Below are positions 10,318 through 20,004 of a stretch of 44,827 bases of DNA, piece after piece. The DNA comes from Silene noctiflora (taxonomy: Eukaryota; Streptophyta; Magnoliopsida; Caryophyllales; Caryophyllaceae). Each line of letters opens with the position of its first letter. Position 1 is the first letter of the stretch. The stretch covers positions 254,603 to 299,429 of the forward strand of contig VHZZ01000042.1 of assembly GCA_009801015.1 (NCBI GenBank), in the 5' to 3' direction. The position numbers and the translations under genes are program-made. Under the pieces are notes generated by a model that saw nothing but the letters and a program-made list of their open reading frames with translations, had not been told where the DNA came from and ran no database searches.

Positions 10318-10712
10318 GCTTGATTACCTGTCACGTTACACTTTACAAATCACAATCACCGTATCACACAGTCGCACACGGCACACACAGCTTAAACCAA
10401 TCACACTTTTTTCCCTTGTCGTGTTATGACAGCTCAAAGACGTTCAAATGTACGAATATCTATCCAGTACACAATTCATAACTCATTGACAACCGGATGT
10501 AAACGCATAGAATCATAAAAAAATTACATTTGTCAGTCCCGGGACAAACATATTGCTAGCCTAACAAATGCATTTATCCGACTGAAAATGTCTTAACCGT
10601 TAAGATATACCTATACTACAAATCTACAATAGGTATCAGGTTCAAATCACCCTCCATGATATTATATTGCCCTTGTGGCTCATTTAACACCCGGACAAAG
10701 AGAACAAACATA
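10318..10712. other. Intergenic, upstream of the three-ORF cassette
   Basis: The part next to 10317 would hold the 5' leader of the minus-strand cassette. It contains repeated CACACGG/CACACAG phrases at about 10365-10390. Beyond that nothing is recognised. Confidence 0.4.
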
Positions 10713-10927
10713 TATTCTGCTGTCCCGGTCAATTGTTTACCTTTAATTTTGCCACATAGACTAAGGAAAGGGGAGGACACTATTTGTGGTGGTTGGTAGT
10801 GGATGACAAGTAGACATAACTGTGTTTATGATCGATTATCTGTAAAACCCAACATAATATAGAAAGGTAAGCAAATGAATGAGACACACTAAAATAAAAT
10901 ACGTAAATAAATGACCGGGACGGAAGG
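10713..10927. mobile_element. Stowaway-like MITE, right end interrupted
   Basis: Left end TGTCCCGGTCAATTGTTTACC and right end AATAAATGACCGGGACGGAAGG are inverted and match the Stowaway family ends at 25223-25396. The right end runs into the target duplication of the hAT-like element at 10936, so the two insertions are adjacent or nested. Confidence 0.6.
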
Positions 10928-10935
10928 AATGAGGC

Positions 10936-11221
10936 CAGTGGCGTTTCTAGGACCTTCGAAATGGGGGTTCGACAAAAAAAAATACATATACAAATAGAAA
11001 ACCGAGACGAAAACTGAGAAAACACAAGCCAAAGGGGAGGAAACCGAGGAAAAAATTGAGAGAACACGGGCAAAAGTGGAGGAAAACGAGACCAAAATTG
11101 AGAGAACAGAAGCATAATGAGAAATGTGTTGAAAAAATAATGACATTGGGGTTTGAACTCCAATTCCCTGGTCCAAAACACACTAAGACTCTCGTATAAA
11201 CCCCCACTGAAAACGCCCCTG
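10936..11221. mobile_element. hAT-like MITE with 8-bp target duplication
   Basis: Terminal inverted repeats CAGTGGCGTTTCTAGG and (inverted right end) CAGGGGCGTTTTCAG are flanked by a perfect 8-bp duplication AATGAGGC (10928-10935 and 11222-11229). An 8-bp duplication with CAG..CTG ends is the hAT signature. The interior is purine-rich (repeated GGAGGAAAACCGAG-like blocks), which creates spurious antisense ORFs. No transposase is encoded. Confidence 0.8.
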
Positions 11222-11229
11222 AATGAGGC

Positions 11230-11510
11230 TAGTGAGGTAGAAAAAAATCCAATCCTACCGAAACACCATACTCACAATTCACTTTTAGCAAAGGAACATA
11301 TATTATCCATACTAATCATTTATTCCCTTTTGGTTAAAATTTCTAAGAAATATCAAACAAATGATCGGGATAGACGGACGTCGGACGGTGCATATTCTTA
11401 ATAATTTAATTTGGGCAACAACAATTAATGGTTAATGGAATGTTTGCACTCAATACAACCAACTAATCGATTAATCCCACTCAGTGGCTGAGCCGCCGGG
11501 TTTTACGATT
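11230..11510. other. Intergenic with further degenerate MITE-like sequence
   Basis: AATCATTTATTCCCTTTTGG and CAAATGATCGGGATAGACGG (about 11316-11375) resemble Stowaway ends in inverse orientation. The element is too decayed to bound. Confidence 0.35.
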
Positions 11511-11511
11511 A

Positions 11512-11618
11512 GGGAGCAAAAAAGTTCAACATGGGCAAACAAGTAATGTTATAAGGGAGCAAAAAAGTTCAACATGGGCAAACAAGTAATGTTATAAGGC
11601 AAACAAGTAATGTCATAA
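11512..11618. repeat. 43-bp tandem repeat
   Basis: A 43-bp unit starting GGGAGCAAAAAAGTTC occurs at 11512-11554 and 11555-11597. A partial third copy (GGCAAACAAGTAATGTCATAA) follows to 11618, and further decayed CAAGTAATGTTAT pieces lie to about 11680. Confidence 0.85.
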
Positions 11619-11619
11619 G

Positions 11620-12744
11620 GCAAACTCAAAAATTAAAACTATAACTTTGCATTTACAAGTAATGTTATTGGTAAACTCAAAAATTTAAACTAAAACTTTG
11701 CATTTTTTTTTTTCAGCATTAACAAGCGCCCCTACTAGCCCCTAAATCTGACACACTAACAGAGTAACAGGCTAACAGCACGGCTAATTACATTAATATG
11801 AAATGTAAAGACTAAAGAGTTCTAAACTTACTTGGTTGGGAACAAAAGGTAGAAGCTGTAAAAAGTAAATGTTTGAAGTAAAAGAAGAAGATGAAAAAAC
11901 AAAGTGAAATCACCTCTTAAAAAAAGGTGAAATTAAATCTAACGGCTAAAAAACGATCAAATAGGATAACGGGGAAATCTGACGGTCCAGATCAGTTTAT
12001 TTTTAACCTGTTGAAAGAATCGAACATTTTGCGGAAACCGATACGACGTCTTTTGTGATGGGCTTGTTTTGTTGTGGGCCTGATCGAGAAGAAACTCACT
12101 TTATGTGGGTGTAGTTTGTACAAGAGAACTGCCGTTAGCGTTCCATATTTACTTATATCGAGGCCGGTAAACGGGTTATTAGGTTCGGTTTTGAATCGGA
12201 TTAAATCAGGTTAATGTTGGTGACGGTTTCAGTTCGATTTTGATCGTATCCTTTTCGATTAATCACTTTAATTCGTTCGTGCTATTTTAGAGTCGGGTGC
12301 GATTCGAGTCAAGTAAATATCAGTTCAGTTAAGCTTTGAGTCAAAATTTTCTTTGAGTTAAAAAGTAAAAAAAATAATTTTTGTATCAATAAGAGATGTT
12401 CTAATTAGAGGTTCATTACTCTCGGCACTTCAACTTCATTTCAACAACAGTAATTTGTAATGTCGTGAAAGCTCTCACGCCGCCATATCCATGGGGCGAT
12501 GGCCCTTAAATTTAATCTCATCAAAATGCAACAAAGAGTCGTATATTCAGGAAAAAGAGTGAAAAGCAGACACTCGAATATTGGATCCAATACGATATAA
12601 TCCAAATTGACTTGAATAGGGGTACTTAATACCCGGTACTATAACTTGTTACAATCAAGTTAAGTCGTAAGTATTCTAGTTTTAATAGTCCTCTTGTAAT
12701 CCCGCCTTTGTAATTTGTATTATAAACTAAATGATCTAGAAATA
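11620..12744. other. Intergenic, no gene seen
   Basis: No supported ORF. The stretch at 12160-12320 (GGTAAACGGGTTATTAGGTTCGG and similar) looks like a decayed relative of the GACCCG-rich elements at 27131 and 29498. The last ~30 bp lead into a Helitron-like 3' hairpin. Confidence 0.45.
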
Positions 12745-12774
12745 CCGCACATGCATGCGCGGGATCTATACTAG
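12745..12774 (+). mobile_element. Helitron-like 3' terminus
   Basis: A near-palindrome CCGCACATGCATGCGCGG (12745-12762) is followed 8 bp later by CTAG (12771-12774) and then T. A hairpin a few bases before CTRR, with insertion before T, is the canonical Helitron 3' end. The matching 5' TC end is not identified. The terminus lies ~130 bp from the truncated 3' end of the U-box gene. Confidence 0.5.
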
Positions 12775-12914
12775 TTAGGTTTAATTCATCTTCTGCTATA
12801 CTCCTTTTATATACTTTGACCAGTTGATCCTGATAAAGTTTTATTCATCTTCTGCTGTAATTCTATACTCCCTTGATATACCTTGAACCTGATATACTCC
12901 TTAATGGAGTATAC

Positions 12915-15290
12915 CTTCGTGACGGTTTAAAACTGAGAATATGGTTAAGGCCTCATCCACCATGGTTTCGCAGGAGTCAGTAAGCATCATCATTAATACA
13001 GGAATAATTCCTGAACGGACTGCCCTCCGCCTGTTATCCTCATATCTGCACAAGTTACAAATGGCAGTAGCGGCGTGTTTCTTTCCTTTTGGTCTTCCAG
13101 TTTCTAGTAGTTCCACCAATGCGGAAATTTCCCACTCACCGATTATTATCTTGTATTCGTTCTTGAGAGAGAGGCTAAAAAGTGTAGCAGCTGCATTTTC
13201 TTGGGCTTCTGTAGTCCCATTCCGTAAAACTTGAATGATTGATGGAATTGCCCCAGCTAGCATTATTAGTTCTTTGTTCTCTTTGTAGATGGAGAGGTTG
13301 AGAATGGAAGTTACAGCATGTTCTTGGGAAACTACATTGTCAGATGTTAATAGACCGACTAGAAACGGGATAGCCCCAGCTCTGGCAATTAGTTTCCGGT
13401 TATGTTTGCTTTCAGAGAGGGATCGGATTTTGGTCACTGCAACTAGGCGATCATCAATTGATCGGCTTGATAGTTTTTGAACAAGCGATTTAAATTGTTT
13501 CGATGTTCCCACTAACATCACAAAATGATCCATCACTCTTCTTAATTTTGCCGACATTGTTTTTAGCATGCCATTGAAAGATTAGGCTCCTTACGAGAAA
13601 ATTGGATGTCAAGGTGAAGTTTTGCAGCTTTAGTTGAGTTTTTGGACAGGTTACGTGTCCCNAGCTCTGGCAATTAGTTTCCGGTTATGTTTGCTTTCAG
13701 AGAGGGATCGGATTTTGGTCACTGCAACTAGGCGATCATCAATTGATCGGCTTGATAACTTTTGAACAAGTGATTGAATTGTTTCGATGTCCCCACTAAC
13801 ATCATAAAATGATCCATCACTCTTCTTAATTTTGCCGACATTGTTTTTAGCATGCCATTGAAAGATTAGGCTCCTTAAGAGACAGTTGGGTGTCAAGGTG
13901 AAGTCTTGCAGCTTTAGCTGAGTTTTTGGACAGGTTACGTGTCCCGAATCTATCCATCTTTTTATGTGTGCACGCTCGTAGGTCTGCAAGACAGTTCAGA
14001 ACTCAGAAGAGGGACTTTAAAGGATCTTAAATTGCTAACGTAGCAGATTATTCTTGAATTTTACGATTACCCCATTTCCTCGAGGACTCTTGCAAATGAC
14101 TAGGGAAGGGGGTTGGATGTAACAAAGACGAACATAGTCGGGTAATTTACCTGTCCAGTAGCAACAATGACTGGATCTCGCATGAGCTCGAGAGATATTG
14201 GACATAAGAAATCGTCAGGGATAGCCACAAAGTCAGATTTCTTGCTCTTCTCTGAAATTTCATAGGACATATTTCGAATTGTGTCAATATCAATGTCAAT
14301 ATTGTTTGATTCAGAAACTGCTATGGATAATTCTGTTATTTTCGCCTCATCAAGGGATTGGCTTCTGGATGAATTACCTTCTGAATTCTTCATGTGCAAT
14401 TCTAAATCCTTAACTAAAGGCCGAGAGATAGCACAAGTTATTTTGCCAGAATCGACAGGGCCATATCTTTTGTTACCTCTTTTCAGTTGTGTTCTGGCCA
14501 ACTCAACCTAATGAACATTATGATCAATAACGGGTTATTCTCGAGTCATTTGTTCATGACTAGATGGTACAAGGAACACTGAGAAATGCATACCAGCTCC
14601 TGAACCTCCTTCGAGATTCCAAACTGTTGATACGGAATGTTTTCTAATGATTTTTCGAGTTTCCATGTTACAAACTGAAACTGAAATGCAACTCTGTTTG
14701 ATGCACCATCCTAGAATACAGAAACATTAAGGTTACAAAAAAATAAATTCAGATTTTAGAATGCCAGAATGGTAACTAGGGCAGCATTGTACCAGTCATG
14801 ATAAAAATGAAACGAACCAACTAACATGGTATTGAAATGAGATCGTCTTAGACAAAAATAAATTCAGATTTCAGAATGGTATCAAAATTGAAATGAGATC
14901 GTCTTAGACTTATACCATAGTCATTATAGCTAACATTAAAATGAACCAACTAACAATTCAAGCCTACTATAAGACCACTATGTGTGAGTTTGTGACGGTT
15001 TTACACAAGACGAACTATTGAACCAAACATACTTGACTGGGATCAAAGGTAGAAGCAACCGCCAAAAGCAAGCTCTTAGCATCCTGAAGAGCACGAAAAA
15101 GATTATAAAAACATGTCAAATCCAAATTCAAGCGCTGAGAATCATGGATGTCATGAACCAAATGAGACAACAGCAAAATCGGACGACCCAAATTAATGGA
15201 GTCCTCTGTAAACAAAGCATGGAATTCAGCATTGGCGGAGATCGAAACGATGTCGTTTACGACGCAACGGAGGTTTCCCGTGAGGTCCAT
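12915..15290 (-). CDS. U-box/ARM-repeat E3 ubiquitin ligase (PUB12/13/14-like), disrupted and 3'-truncated
   Basis: Exons: 15033-15290, 14594-14710, 14151-14507, and 13983 downward, all joined in phase 0. Exons 1-2 encode the U-box N-terminal (UND) region. Exon 3 ends in, and exon 4 begins with, the U-box: IPDDFLCPISLELMRDPVIV...GQ|TYERAHIKRWI...TCPKTQ, with the usual Pro and Trp for E2 binding. Several ARM repeats follow, recognisable by AGAIPFLVGLL, QEHAVTSILNLS and QENAAATLFSLS. Such proteins ubiquitinate receptor-type targets in the cytosol. Exon 4 is broken by an N at 13662: 13378-13661 and 13663-13945 are near-identical. The lower copy has one extra base near 13490 that shifts the frame, so the intact ARM frame starts only below that point. 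The coding part ends at HEG near 12915 (possible GTATAC donor) or at a TAA at 12901-12903. The final ARM repeats of the family are not found. Confidence 0.8.
13378..13945. repeat. 284-bp near-identical repeat flanking a single N (unmerged contig ends)
   Basis: 13378-13661 (284 bp) and 13663-13945 (283 bp) are the same U-box gene segment with a few mismatches and one indel, on either side of an N at 13662. The first copy ends exactly where the second is still continuous with the upstream exon. This is what two overlapping contig ends joined without merging would produce. Confidence 0.85.
14735..14915. repeat. Tandem duplication in an intron of the U-box gene
   Basis: Phrases AAAAATAAATTCAGATTT and GAAATGAGATCGTCTTAGAC each occur twice within about 180 bp (near 14741/14853 and near 14836/14889). 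The intron lies between exons 1 and 2. Confidence 0.65.
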
Positions 15291-15839
15291 GGTACACGGT
15301 GTGCAGTGTATGTCTTTGATTATTTAAGGGATGTTTGCACTAACTCAATTTTTACAATGACCTCATAACAATAATTATTTGCAAGGACGGTTTTATAGAG
15401 TGAAACGGTGACATAGTCAAAATTTGTGAGCGATATGTGATGGTGACATAAACATTTCACATTTCCACTGTTAATTGGCTAAGATTTCCACTTTAAATTG
15501 GCTAAGTCAAAGTCAAAGATGATTCGTTTGTCAATTTTAAATCATTTGTTGTTTTATTAGTATCGTATCTCATTATATTGGCTCCTTTTTTTAGAAATGA
15601 TTTGACTATATTTAACATTTACTCATAAAGAAATTTGGTGGTTGATTAAGCAAGGAATTTAATGTTTACTACGGAATACCGAGTACCTAAACATTGTTCA
15701 ACTTAGTAATAGGCAAAGAGTTTGTTCATCACGTTAAGACTAAAAAGGAATTTGTAAAATTAAAGTAGTTGTTCACGCGGCTAGTAACTACGTACTTAAC
15801 TCATCTTTCGAATCTATTCCCTCTCTTTAAGGACTTCAA

Positions 15840-16370
15840 TTTTATTTTTTTGTACTAAACATGGGCAAAGCTCCAACAATTAACTATTAGCTATTACACG
15901 GGGAATAACTACCCCATAAATATCTTTCCGAATGACAGAACGTAAATCATCAGAAGGAAAATCTAAGTGTGTGGGTATGGTACTAGAGTAAATCCCACTA
16001 TTAGCTAATAAATCAGTTGCTCTATTAGCTTCTCTGTAGATATGCTCCAGTTTAACCGTCCATTGAGCCTCCCTGATTAACTCCTTGCAGCGTTTGACGA
16101 TAAACTTAAGGCTATTGCTGACTAGTTGGTCTTCATTAGTGAAATTAACACAAGGCGAATTATCCATGTGTATGATGAGCGTCGTAATGTGGAGCGATTT
16201 TGCTCTTTTCAACCCAGCTAATAAAGCCAATAATTCACCCCTCATAGATGAACAAACACCACATGAGAAATAATAAGGTGTAATGAAATTTCTCGTTTCA
16301 TCTCGGAAAACTCTCCCTCCTTTTGCTGGCCCCGAATTACTTTTATAGGCGCCATCTATGTTAAGCTACT
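15840..16370 (-). mobile_element. 5'-truncated LINE, RNase H end
   Basis: The minus strand is open from about 16379 to the stop near 15880. It encodes a type-1 RNase H-like domain of plant LINEs: NIDGAYK...(first Asp), MRGELLALLAGL (Glu), IIHMDNSPCV (Asp) and YREANRATDLLANSG near the end. There is no initiating ATG, so it is a fragment. The tail reads GTACAAAAAAAT. Flanks TTAAGGACTT (15827-15836) and TTAAGCTACTT (16361-16371) look like an imperfect target duplication. It is the same family as the copies at 1-130 and 44470-44700. Confidence 0.8.
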
Positions 16371-16404
16371 TAACTCATTAAGATCTTAGCTATGCCAATT
16401 TGCT

Positions 16405-17740
16405 AGTCTCAACCGGATGACAGCATTTTTTGGAAACATACCACAACTGGGGAGTATACTGTTAAAAGTGGGTATGGAGTGGCCTTTAAGCAGTTTATAA
16501 TGCAACATGGGAGTGATAAGGATAAGGTGCGTATTTCTGAAATGGTAAAGTTGTTTTGTCGTAAGAGGTTATGGAGGTTACCAGGGCCACAAACTTGGAA
16601 AGTGTTGTTATGGTGTATCATCACGGATACGTTACCCATGGGCCGGAATTTTGCGAGGAAGGGCATTGGGGTGGATGCGGAATGTCATATCTGTCATGAG
16701 GAGGAGGGGTTTATGGAGTCTAGAGCTCATGTTTTTCGTGACTGTAGTGTGGCGAGAAAGGTGTGGGCGTGTTCGGATTTGGGCATAAATGTCTCTGGAT
16801 GTATGTGGTTGGATATTGGGGAGTGGATCATTAAATGGATTTTGTATCTAGGAAAATTAGAGGATCCGGAGGTGCGTATTGTTAAATTCTTGGCAACGAT
16901 TTTGTGTTTATGGATCATTCGTAATAAGATACGATTCCAGGAGGTGTCTTTCCACCCGCAAATGTTCTTTAGCATTTGGAATACCAAGGTGGCCATAGTT
17001 GTACAAACCCTGTCGGAGACTAGCTGTTTTGGAAAGGGACAAGTGAGAAGGGTGGATATGGAAGATGTTTGTGCCATTAGAGAGGGGACGCCTTTTTACC
17101 TGGTGGGTGGAGCAGNGACATGTGATTGCATAAGTATAAAGGTGGATGCGGGGTGGAAGGATGTGGAGAAGGGTGCGGTTGGATGGGTTGCTGTTAACAG
17201 TGATAGGCATGAGTTTTTTGGCGGGAGTAAGAAGATTAGAGCCGAATCGGCTATGCAAGCGGAGATGTTAGGTATACGGGAGGCGCTGAAGTGGGCCCTG
17301 TCACGTGGATATCGTCATGTCCAGGTTTTTTCTGACTGCCTTCTGTTATTGGCTCAAATCGTGGGTGTGGCGGCGGAGCATCATCTTGTTCAAGGACTTT
17401 TGAGTGATCTACGTCAACTTGCACCGGAGTTTCATTGCTTAAGTTTTAACTTTATTCCTAGGTTCCTGAATAAGGAGGCACATGCTCTCGCTCAGAGAGC
17501 TATGTGCCGTTAGGTTGTGTTTTACCTTTCTTTACCGTTGCANGCGGCGGAGCATCATCTTGTTCGAGGACCTTTGGGTGATCTACGTCAACTTGCACCG
17601 GAGTTTCATTGCTAAAGTTTTAACTTTATTCCTAGGTTGCTGAATAAGGAGGCGCATGCTCTCGCTCAGAGAGCTATGCGCCTTTAGGTTGTGTTTTTAC
17701 CTTTCTTTACCGTTGCCAAAAAAAAAAAAAAAAAAAAAAG
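16405..17740 (+). mobile_element. 5'-truncated LINE: reverse-transcriptase zinc-binding and RNase H domains
   Basis: The frame is open from about 16405 to the TAG at 17511-17513. It begins PDDSIFWKHTTTGEYTVKSG, the usual lead-in to the zf-RVT domain. The zinc motif CHICHEE...H...C is at about 16684-16743. RNase H follows (KVDAGW, AEMLGIREAL, VFSDC, NKEAHALAQRA). The reverse transcriptase itself is missing, as in a 5'-truncated insertion. An N lies at 17116. A second N at 17543 is followed by a repeat of the last ~173 bp. A run of about 22 A (17718-17739) ends the element. Its 3' UTR differs from the GTACA-A family, so it is a different LINE family. Confidence 0.85.
17370..17718. repeat. ~174-bp near-identical repeat flanking a single N (unmerged contig ends)
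   Basis: GCGGCGGAGCATCATCTTG... at 17370-17542 is repeated at 17544-17718 with a handful of mismatches and small indels, on either side of an N. This is the same pattern as at 13662. The second copy alone continues into the A-tail. Confidence 0.85.
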
Positions 17741-18044
17741 TAGTTGTTAACGCGGCCAATAGCTACTAGCTACATAACTCATCTTTGCAATCTATTCCCT
17801 TTCTTTAATGAAATTCAAAATTTTAAAAAGTTTATTAAAATTTGCAACGACAAATAAACTAAATAATTCAACACAACAAATTAGTAAAACAAAAGATAAT
17901 CTAATCCATTTACTATGGTAATTTCGACGACATTCGATTAGGTTGAATGAATATATAGACAAGTAAGACAACGATAACGAAGAGGCACGTTTGTAAATTT
18001 AACGTAATCAATTATATTCTAAATTTAGGGAAAAAAAAGGAGGA
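17741..18044. other. AT-rich intergenic
   Basis: Nothing recognised beyond the direct repeat that begins at 17738. Confidence 0.4.
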
Positions 18045-18520
18045 AGATTTTGTGCCTGGTCGTGTTAGGGCAAGGTGTGTCATGTGTGTCGATCTGACGG
18101 GTATTCCCCCTTGACTCAGTTTGGGATGTCCGATTTTGTGCCTGATTGTGTTGTTGATGTTGTTCAGCATAAGTGTGTCAAGTACCGGAATTTATACGTG
18201 GCGATTGGTTATGGTTTCCTACCCTTCTCCTTCTCTTCGTAGGGGAGCTAGTGCAGCTAGATACGAATGTTGTTGCCTTGTTCAAGCAGATTCAGAAATT
18301 TTCTGTGTCTCAGGATATCAGGGCTCGTGCTGCCCCTTGTATTTTTTCTAGAATTAGCTTTGCTATCGCTAAAGGAGTGATCGCCCAGATTGTATTTTAG
18401 CTGCCCACTAATTTCTTGTAAACTTTGATTTAATCTTAATAAAAGTTGTCCTTTTTTTTTATAATAATACTAATACTAATACTAATACTAATACTAATAA
18501 TAATAATAATAATAATAACA
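18045..18520 (+). mobile_element. Decayed retrotransposon 3' end (RTE-like) with microsatellite tail
   Basis: Two frames together resemble the C-terminus of a plant non-LTR ORF: phrases YVAIGYGFLPFSFSS, GELVQLDTNVVALFKQIQKF and ARAAPCIFSRISFAIAKG. A frameshift lies near 18240 and the upstream frame is broken by stops. The stop is at about 18400. The 3' side ends in (ACTAAT)n then (AAT)n to about 18518. RTE-clade elements often end in short tandem repeats rather than poly-A. The clade assignment is from memory of similar plant sequences. Confidence 0.5.
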
Positions 18521-18584
18521 TATTGTACTGGCCCTGTGCCTCATTTAGAACCACCAAAAAAACTCTATGTTGTTGTACATCTGC

Positions 18585-18876
18585 GAGACTAGACCTGGCC
18601 ATTAGTCAGATTAGAGTCGGAACGAACCCCAAATCTTAGGCCGTACGTCTCATGAGTAGGGTCGTCGGATAGGGCCACGGGTGTGGCTCAAGCTTAGCCC
18701 CACTCGCTTTTTTTTTTTTTTTTTTAAAGACGGGCCGGGCTTATTTTGAGGACCTGTTCAAAGGCGGGCCAGCACGAGCTATATGGGCCGCTTAGAAGGT
18801 GGCCCAATAACATGGGCAGGAGGAGCTAGCGCAAGCTAGCCCATGATGTTGGTAAGGTGCTCAAGTCTAAACTCCG
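18585..18876. repeat. AGACCTGGCC...AAGTCT inverted-end repeat
   Basis: The left end TAGACCTGGCCATTAG is inversely related to the right end GGTGCTCAAGTCT. The interior is rich in GGGCC and holds a T-run at about 18710-18725. It resembles the elements at 27131 and 29498 at its ends. No target duplication is visible. Confidence 0.4.
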
Positions 18877-19044
18877 TATAAGACTGGCACTCTTAAAAGT
18901 GTATATTGGGCTCTCCTTATTTTCAAGGCCTTTGTTTTTGTTTTTGTCAAATAAAGCATATGGTTAATACAATATAAAAAAGAATAGAATTCGAAGTCCG
19001 TAACCTGTTAATTACGATACCTCCCTCTTAAACACTAGACTAAG

Positions 19045-19393
19045 ACCCGTTCTTTTGAATTTACTTTCAGCACATCTTACTTCAGTTTAGCTATATTCAG
19101 TTTAGTTCAATTCACTTCATTTCTTTATAAATTAACTCTTAAGCCCTTTTGTTTTGAACTTAATTTCAGTTCAGTTTTAGCTCATGTCTCCACAAATTAA
19201 ACTCTTACTTCGGCTAAGTTCAATTCAATTCAGTTCAACCCCATTAAGTTCAGTTCAGTTCAGCTCCATTAAACATATTAAGTTCACCTTCTTTCAGCAA
19301 AAAAGAACAAGACCTTACTTTAATTCAGTTCAATTCCATTAAATACAGTTCAATTTAATTATGCACTTTTCAGCCGAAAAAAACAGGATCTAA
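19045..19393. mobile_element. Tourist/PIF-like MITE with CAGTTCA-rich interior, apparently nested
   Basis: Outer ends GACCCGTTCTTTTGAATTT and AAAAAAACAGGATC are inverted and flanked by TAA. Inner ends GCCCTTTTGTTTTGAACTT (about 19142) and GCAAAAAAGAACAAGACC (about 19298-19315) have the same layout. The interior is repeated TTCAGTTCAGTT. A 3-bp TAA duplication suits PIF/Harbinger-derived elements. Confidence 0.5.
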
Positions 19394-19427
19394 AACTTCT
19401 TTGGTACAACATTAGTGCATTGTTGTA

Positions 19428-19557
19428 CAAAAAGTCTCCCTTGTAACAAATCAATAGCTCTCTCCCACTTACTTTTCCACTTACTCTCCCACTTGCATTA
19501 TTCTTTTTCGTCACAAACTTGTGACGAAAAAGTGTCCGTCACAAATGAGAATTTGTG
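19428..19557. mobile_element. Decayed member of the Mutator-type MITE family
   Basis: CAAAAAGTCTCCCTTGTAAC at the left and CCGTCACAAATGAGAATTTGTG at the right match the ends of the element at 44037-44224. No 9-bp duplication is recognisable here. Confidence 0.5.
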
Positions 19558-19559
19558 TT

Positions 19560-20004
19560 TTACTGGATTAAACACTAGATCCCTAGTTAAATACCAACTC
19601 ATCCACCTATCCATGGACAAGTAGTACAACTCCATTATCAACCGTGAAAAAATATTAAAAAACACTTCCAATATTCCAATTAACAACAATCATACAATTA
19701 CATAAATCAAATCAGTCAAAAAAATAACCTAGGTTGAATATCAGAATAAAATCACTACTATTAACTTCAAACTATAGTGATCCGAGTAATTTCGAGGTTA
19801 AGCTAGGAATCAAATATTAGAAGCTTCAACAAAGAGTAAAGTTTCCTTTTTAACACTTAATTTTGAACAAAGTTGGTATATAAAGTTATTTTTGGGCTGG
19901 CCCAAAGTTGGTAGATAAAGTATTGTGGTCTCAAAAAAAAATAAAAAAATATTCCACTTTTTTAGATACCCGAAAAAAATTTCAAAAGAAAACGTAAATG
20001 GAGA
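19560..20004. other. AT-rich intergenic
   Basis: No ORF or element recognised. Confidence 0.4.

Larger units (their letters stand above)
15764..17812. repeat. ~73-bp direct repeat bracketing the LINE pair
   Basis: AAAGTAGTTGTTCACGCGGC... at 15764-15836 recurs, at roughly 80% identity, as AAGTAGTTGTTAACGCGGCC... at about 17738-17812. The second copy starts right after the A-tail of the plus-strand LINE. It could be a very long target duplication or an older segmental repeat. Confidence 0.65.

Noticed and set aside
10780..11207. Several overlapping Phe/Pro/Ser-rich minus-strand ORFs
   Set aside because: They come from the purine-rich interior of the hAT-like MITE read in antisense; all three frames are open because of composition.
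15018..15368. 116-codon plus-strand ORF
   Set aside because: It is antisense to U-box gene exon 1, whose UND-like coding and splice donor are better supported.
16727..17258. Two minus-strand ORFs of 116 codons
   Set aside because: Both are antisense to the LINE zinc-binding/RNase H frame, which has clear domain motifs.
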